Source: JASFBA01 sp034433695 (GTDB lineage: Bacteria; Chloroflexota; Chloroflexia; DTKN01). Taken from it: DNA of 18,377 nt. Numbering within the stretch: position 1 is the stretch's first letter; the number at the start of each line of letters is the position of its first letter. Made by a program: the position numbers and the translations under genes. The notes under the pieces were generated by a model, which was not told the origin of the DNA, did no database searches, and saw nothing but the letters and a program-made list of their open reading frames with translations. Shown here piece after piece: positions 15,794 to 18,377 of this stretch. The stretch lies in NCBI GenBank assembly GCA_034433695.1, contig DAOUAK010000161.1:1-18377 (forward strand). The letters run 5' to 3'.

Positions 15794-15855
15794 TGGTCCG
15801 CCGGCCCTTCGTTGGACGCTCGCCCGGACAAGGTGTTACTGACTTCCTCGATCGG

Positions 15856-17214
15856 TTATGAGGCCGTGGGAGAGCGACTCGCGAGCATTGGATCCGCCAC
15901 TTTCTGCCGGCCACAGAGGGCAGTTAACCTCTCCACAATGCGATTCAAGGTTGCCCCTTCGATTCTCCGCTCCTGCCAGATGTTCCCCAGTTCCTCCGGC
16001 AACCGCTCCAGGGTCCAGACGGACACCATCGGGTTCTCCACGGTGACCGTGCCTTCGGGGTCTGCCCAGACGACAACCGGGTTGACCCATTGCCGGATGC
16101 CGTTCGCTTGGAAGAAACTGGCAAGGCGGGCCGCGTTGTCCTGGACCTGGCGGCTGGGGCTCTTTTTCAGCAGCGCCCAGCGTCTGCCGACGCGCCGTTC
16201 CCGGTGCTCTCCGATGTTCCGGTACTCGCCGCCGAACGTTTTGACCTCCAGGACCCACACTCCCGGCGGCCCGACGAGGACCAGGTCGAGATCGGTCTTG
16301 CGCCGGCCGGGCAGCACAATGTTGCGGAACAGCGTCCACTCTCCATCCAGGCTCTGGCGCATCGCCTCGACGACCCGCTCCTCCCCCTCCTGCCCCTTGC
16401 GGTATGCCTCAGCCTTCTGCTCAACTTGGTTAAAGATCCGGTCGAGGAGGAAGCGAGGAAGCCAGATCGCCAGGGCCCCGGCCGCGAGGAGGATCAAAAG
16501 GGCGAGGATGCCCCCCGGTGAGCGAATCGCTTCGGCGAAAGCCCGGCCGGCTTCGGGGCCTGGGAGGGGCAGGTGGGTGATCGTCCAGATCACCAGCGCC
16601 ACCAGACCCGATAGCAATATGCCGAGGAGACCCCCTTCTAGCATCGCCATCCGAAGTTCCCCGCGCTGGGCGAAACTCCGGCCTCCGGAGACTACCTTCA
16701 ACGGTCCGGCGGGCGGTGGCGGCTCCTTCACAACCTGGTTCAACTGCCGGGCCAGGAGCACCGCCGCAGCCCGCCGGGCTCGCTCATCCCAGGCCTCTTC
16801 CACGGCGTAGGCCAGGTCCTTGAGGCCCAGACGGCGCGTGTCCACCAGGGGACCCATGGGCTGACCCCGGTAAGGCCGAAAGGGCCAGGGAGTCGCTCGG
16901 GCCTGTTCGACGGTGATTCCTGCGTCGAGGGCGGGCACCGATTCGGCAGGGTGCTGCCGGTCCGGCGGAGCCTTGGCCGAAGACGCCTGCTGCTCCCGCA
17001 ACCAGGCCAGCAGCACGGCGGCTGCCTCCTTCAACTGTGGGTTGTAGGCCCACTTGGCTGCCCACTCCAGCCGTTTCTCATCCAGAAACCCCTCGTCCAG
17101 CAGTTCCCCCAGAGGCCGGGGGTTGCCGCGCAGCCAGCGGACGGCACGGGCCTCTGCCAGGCCCATCTTTCCCGAACCGGGTTTTCCTGTCAATATGTTC
17201 TTTTGGTCGCTCAT
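15856..17214 (-). CDS. NERD-domain (nuclease-related) membrane protein with duplicated helical N-terminus
   Basis: A 452-aa protein. Residues 19-74 and 101-160 are two copies of one helical repeat: both show ARA..W, a P-rich turn, L..K.L..A and AAAVLLA..L. Two membrane helices follow (about 192-215 and 233-255). The NERD domain occupies about 265-410 with EGEERVVEAM (276-285), TDLDLVLVGPPGVWVLEVKT (307-326) and QVQDNAARLASFF (356-368). D308/D310, E323 and K325 form the D...ExK pattern of restriction-endonuclease folds. NERD proteins are presumed DNA-acting, but the activity of this one is unknown. ATG at 17214 is chosen because AAGGAGG (17232-17226) precedes it by 11 nt; the frame is open to 17301. 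The domain would be cytoplasmic and membrane-tethered. It follows two small genes that it may work with, separated by a GC-rich hairpin. Confidence 0.82.
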   Translation of the reverse strand: MSDQKNILTGKPGSGKMGLAEARAVRWLRGNPRPLGELLDEGFLDEKRLEWAAKWAYNPQLKEAAAVLLAWLREQQASSAKAPPDRQHPAESVPALDAGITVEQARATPWPFRPYRGQPMGPLVDTRRLGLKDLAYAVEEAWDERARRAAAVLLARQLNQVVKEPPPPAGPLKVVSGGRSFAQRGELRMAMLEGGLLGILLSGLVALVIWTITHLPLPGPEAGRAFAEAIRSPGGILALLILLAAGALAIWLPRFLLDRIFNQVEQKAEAYRKGQEGEERVVEAMRQSLDGEWTLFRNIVLPGRRKTDLDLVLVGPPGVWVLEVKTFGGEYRNIGEHRERRVGRRWALLKKSPSRQVQDNAARLASFFQANGIRQWVNPVVVWADPEGTVTVENPMVSVWTLERLPEELGNIWQERRIEGATLNRIVERLTALCGRQKVADPMLASRSPTAS

Positions 17215-17301
17215 TTTCCTGTATCCCTCCTTACGTCCGATGGCGAGGCCCCGATCGGCCTTGCGCTTTCCGTGCACCTGGTTGGGCCGGCGGCGTATCA
17301 C

Positions 17302-17332
17302 CGCACGGGCGGCCCCGGTGAACGTCCGTGCG
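17302..17332 (-). terminator. GC-rich hairpin after the 105-aa gene
   Basis: CGCACGGGCG (17302-17311) pairs with CGTCCGTGCG (17323-17332) over 10 bp with one G-T pair and an 11-nt loop. It lies 24 nt after the stop of the 105-aa gene. No T-run follows on the minus strand, so it is not a standard intrinsic terminator. It could still reduce read-through, stabilise the 3' end, or act as an attenuator before the NERD gene. A weaker hairpin (AGGCC/GGCCT) lies further towards the NERD start. Confidence 0.4.
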
Positions 17333-17355
17333 CACCCATTTGCTCCAACCCATTG

Positions 17356-17673
17356 TTAGCGGCAATGGCGGCGCAGAGCGGCCTGGATTCTCTCCCGGTC
17401 GCGCGCCTTGCGCGGGCGCGGTTCCAGGGCGCGGCGCATGTGGCGGCAGGCCTCGTCCTGTTTCCCCTGCGGAAGCAGGCAATCCATGTCGAAGTGGTAG
17501 CAGGTGAGGGAGTCCTGCTCGCGCAACTCGAGCACCTGGCAGAAGTCCTGATCGAGCAGGCGGAAGGCGAAGCCCTCCTGGTGACCCAGGCACACATGGT
17601 TCCCGTCGCCGCTGATGATGACGGTGTGTTCGGCGCTGCCCTGAACGGTGATGCTGCATTCGGCCGTGGCCAT
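17356..17673 (-). CDS. Small cysteine-rich protein with N-terminal GDxN motif, unknown function
   Basis: A 105-aa protein of no family I can name. Residues 7-29 are beta-rich with TVIISGDGNHV (17-27), which matches the C-terminal end of the protein encoded just upstream. The rest contains seven cysteines in all (6, 28, 45, 58, 65, 76, 104) and six histidines, then a basic helical tail (RRALEPRPRKARDRERIQAALRR split by prolines). There is no signal peptide or membrane helix. The start codon abuts the stop of the upstream gene (TAAATG), and AAGGTG lies 9 nt upstream, so the two are made together. The Cys/His content allows metal binding or disulfides but does not prove either. Coding status is supported by the abutting junction, the ribosome site and the shared motif. 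Confidence 0.65.
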   Translation of the reverse strand: MATAECSITVQGSAEHTVIISGDGNHVCLGHQEGFAFRLLDQDFCQVLELREQDSLTCYHFDMDCLLPQGKQDEACRHMRRALEPRPRKARDRERIQAALRRHCR

Positions 17674-18099
17674 TTAGCCGTTCACCTTGTTTCGATCGCC
17701 CGTGATGATCACGCTCCCTCTCACGCTCCCGCCGATGGCGACGGAGCGCTCCCCGGCGGCGACCACTGTCACACCGGCGGCCTGGGCCTCTCCCCACAGG
17801 CGGGCGATCTCCTCGGCCAGGGCGGGGTCTTCGGCCAGCAGTTTCTTGAGTTGCAGGCGCAGGGCGGCCTGGGCGTCGGGGTCGTCGGGTTGAGCCGCCA
17901 CCTCCTGCGCCGCCTCCTGCGCGGCGGGTTTGGCTTCCACCCTGGGGCGCAGTTTGGCCCACAGGGCTTTGGCGGTCTCCCAGACGGCTTCGCCCAGTTT
18001 CTTCCCGGCCTCCTCGGCGACTCTTTCGCCCAGTTTCAGCAGGTGGGGCAGGAATGGGGCCAGGAAGGCGACCAGTTGCTGAATCAGTTGCTCATTCAT
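17674..18099 (-). CDS. Small helical protein with C-terminal GDxN beta motif, unknown function
   Basis: A 141-aa protein. Residues 1-108 are predicted helical: a hydrophobic/amphipathic start (LVAFLAPFLPHLLKLGERV) followed by KKLGEAVWETAKALWAKLRP, then an Ala/Asp/Gln-rich stretch and LRLQLKKLLAEDPALAEEIA. The last 33 residues are beta-type: VTVVAAGERSVAIGG and GSVRGSVIITGDRNKV. I remember similar proteins (helical head plus a GSVxGSxIITGDxN tail) as common uncharacterised proteins of Chloroflexota and cyanobacteria, often near STAND NTPases or peptidases. I cannot verify this here. ATG at 18099 has GGAGAGGA (18111-18104) about 5 nt upstream. It is the first gene of this minus-strand group, behind a repeat region. 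Function is not established. Confidence 0.75.
   Translation of the reverse strand: MNEQLIQQLVAFLAPFLPHLLKLGERVAEEAGKKLGEAVWETAKALWAKLRPRVEAKPAAQEAAQEVAAQPDDPDAQAALRLQLKKLLAEDPALAEEIARLWGEAQAAGVTVVAAGERSVAIGGSVRGSVIITGDRNKVNG
17683..17688 (-). promoter_or_regulatory. Ribosome site for the 105-aa gene inside the upstream GDxN motif codons
   Basis: On the minus strand AAGGTG encodes the K-V of the upstream protein's NKVNG end and also sits 9 nt before the ATG at 17673. Together with the TAAATG junction it indicates translational coupling. Confidence 0.5.
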
Positions 18100-18158
18100 A
18101 TTATCCTCTCCTGTGGATCACCGCTAACCCTGTCCTACTACGGCCACCGGGCGTTTGC

Positions 18159-18185
18159 GCCGATTGAAATCGCCTTGTCTTCGGG
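18159..18185 (-). repeat. Diverged inverted copy of the repeat's stem region
   Basis: On the plus strand GCCGATTGAAATCGCC followed by TTGT and CTTCGG matches the minus strand of 18272-18241, which reads GCCGACTGAAGTCGCC, CTTGT and CTTCGG. The two differ mainly by a T-A pair against a C-G pair in the small stem (CGAYT/ARTCG) and by a short deletion. Confidence 0.5.
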
Positions 18186-18195
18186 TACTTTCGCG

Positions 18196-18260
18196 CCGGC
18201 CCCTCCGACGCGCCCCCGGTCGGCGCAGGCCGGCCGCCGGCCGAAGGCCCCACAAGGGCG
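18196..18260 (-). repeat. 65-bp GC-rich repeat, copy 1
   Basis: Identical to 18313-18377 except for G/A at 18212/18329; the period is 117 bp. It contains a stem CCGAC/GTCGG (18205-18209, 18219-18223) and a strong 7-bp hairpin GGCCGGC-C-GCCGGCC (18228-18242). CGACT/AGTCG (18259-18270) spans its right edge and continues into the spacer. The minus strand is open through both copies, but the translation is a Gly/Pro/Ala-rich 39-residue repeat with no domain, so I read it as non-coding. The rest of the 278-nt gap (18100-18377) shows no gene. Confidence 0.8.
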
Positions 18261-18312
18261 ACTTCAGTCGGCACCCTCCATCGGCCCCTCGGGGCGTTCC
18301 CACGCCCGGCCA

Positions 18313-18377
18313 CCGGCCCCTCCGACGCACCCCCGGTCGGCGCAGGCCGGCCGCCGGCCGAAGGCCCCACAAGGGCG
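18313..18377 (-). repeat. 65-bp GC-rich repeat, copy 2, reaching the window end
   Basis: Second copy with one mismatch to copy 1. It runs to the last base and may continue. The 52-bp spacer (18261-18312) holds another hairpin, GCCCC-TC-GGGGC (18284-18295). Confidence 0.8.

Noticed and set aside
14600..16810. Very long open frame (736 codons) on the plus strand across the M28 and NERD genes
   Set aside because: It is antisense to two proteins with clear catalytic motifs, spans the gap between them, and its translation is low-complexity Arg/Gly/Pro without domains. It is a product of high GC.
17160..17187. Walker A-like GKPGSGK at the NERD protein N-terminus
   Set aside because: No Walker B or NTPase fold follows; the region continues directly into the duplicated helical repeat.
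18101..18370. 89-codon minus-strand open frame over the repeat region
   Set aside because: It is made of the 117-bp repeat (39 codons), Gly/Pro/Arg-rich, and runs through hairpin-forming DNA; no independent evidence for coding.
18196..18377. Possible CRISPR array
   Set aside because: Repeats are 65 bp at a 117-bp period with internal palindromes, only two copies are seen and no cas gene is present.

Overview
The window is GC-rich and densely coded. It looks like part of a chromosome from a filamentous or thermophilic Chloroflexota bacterium (Anaerolineae or Thermoflexia-like). That placement is inferred from the CheW/CheA style, the TPR-rich regulators, the NERD protein with a duplicated RWL/RWPF-type helical repeat, and the small proteins carrying a GDxN motif. 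No rRNA or marker gene is present to confirm it.

Region 1 (1-11587, + strand) is one compact regulatory operon. Most junctions are ATGA overlaps or gaps of under 35 nt. Its first half is a chemosensory system: two CheW couplers, a polytopic membrane MCP without a visible HAMP or extracellular domain, a CheA-REC hybrid kinase, a stand-alone CheY, a CheB methylesterase and a CheR methyltransferase with a TPR tail. No motor, pilus or flagellar gene is visible. Its second half is a complete partner-switching module: a membrane PP2C phosphatase (RsbU/SpoIIE type), a long TPR scaffold, an RsbW-like ATPase (anti-sigma or switch kinase) and a STAS anti-anti-sigma protein. The arrangement suggests that receptor signalling feeds a phosphatase/kinase/STAS switch. 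The final target (sigma factor, cyclase or other) is not in the window. A perfect 14-bp palindrome sits in the only sizeable gap of this operon, between the phosphatase and the TPR gene.

Region 2 (11589-14499, + strand) follows without a break. It encodes a DusB-like tRNA-dihydrouridine synthase and a single-chain ABC-2 exporter (ATPase fused to permease) whose start overlaps the dus gene by 23 nt.

Region 3 (14540-18099, - strand) is convergent to the above and is more accessory in character. In transcription order it has a 141-aa helical protein ending in a GDxN beta motif, a directly abutting (TAAATG) 105-aa cysteine-rich protein beginning with the same motif, a membrane NERD-domain protein with a duplicated helical N-terminus, and a membrane M28 metallopeptidase. 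The first two proteins and the NERD protein could form a conflict or signalling system; this is a hypothesis only.

Region 4 (18100-18377) holds no convincing gene. It carries a 65-bp GC-rich repeat present twice at a 117-bp period and running off the window end, plus a short diverged inverted copy whose small stem is kept by a compensatory base-pair change.
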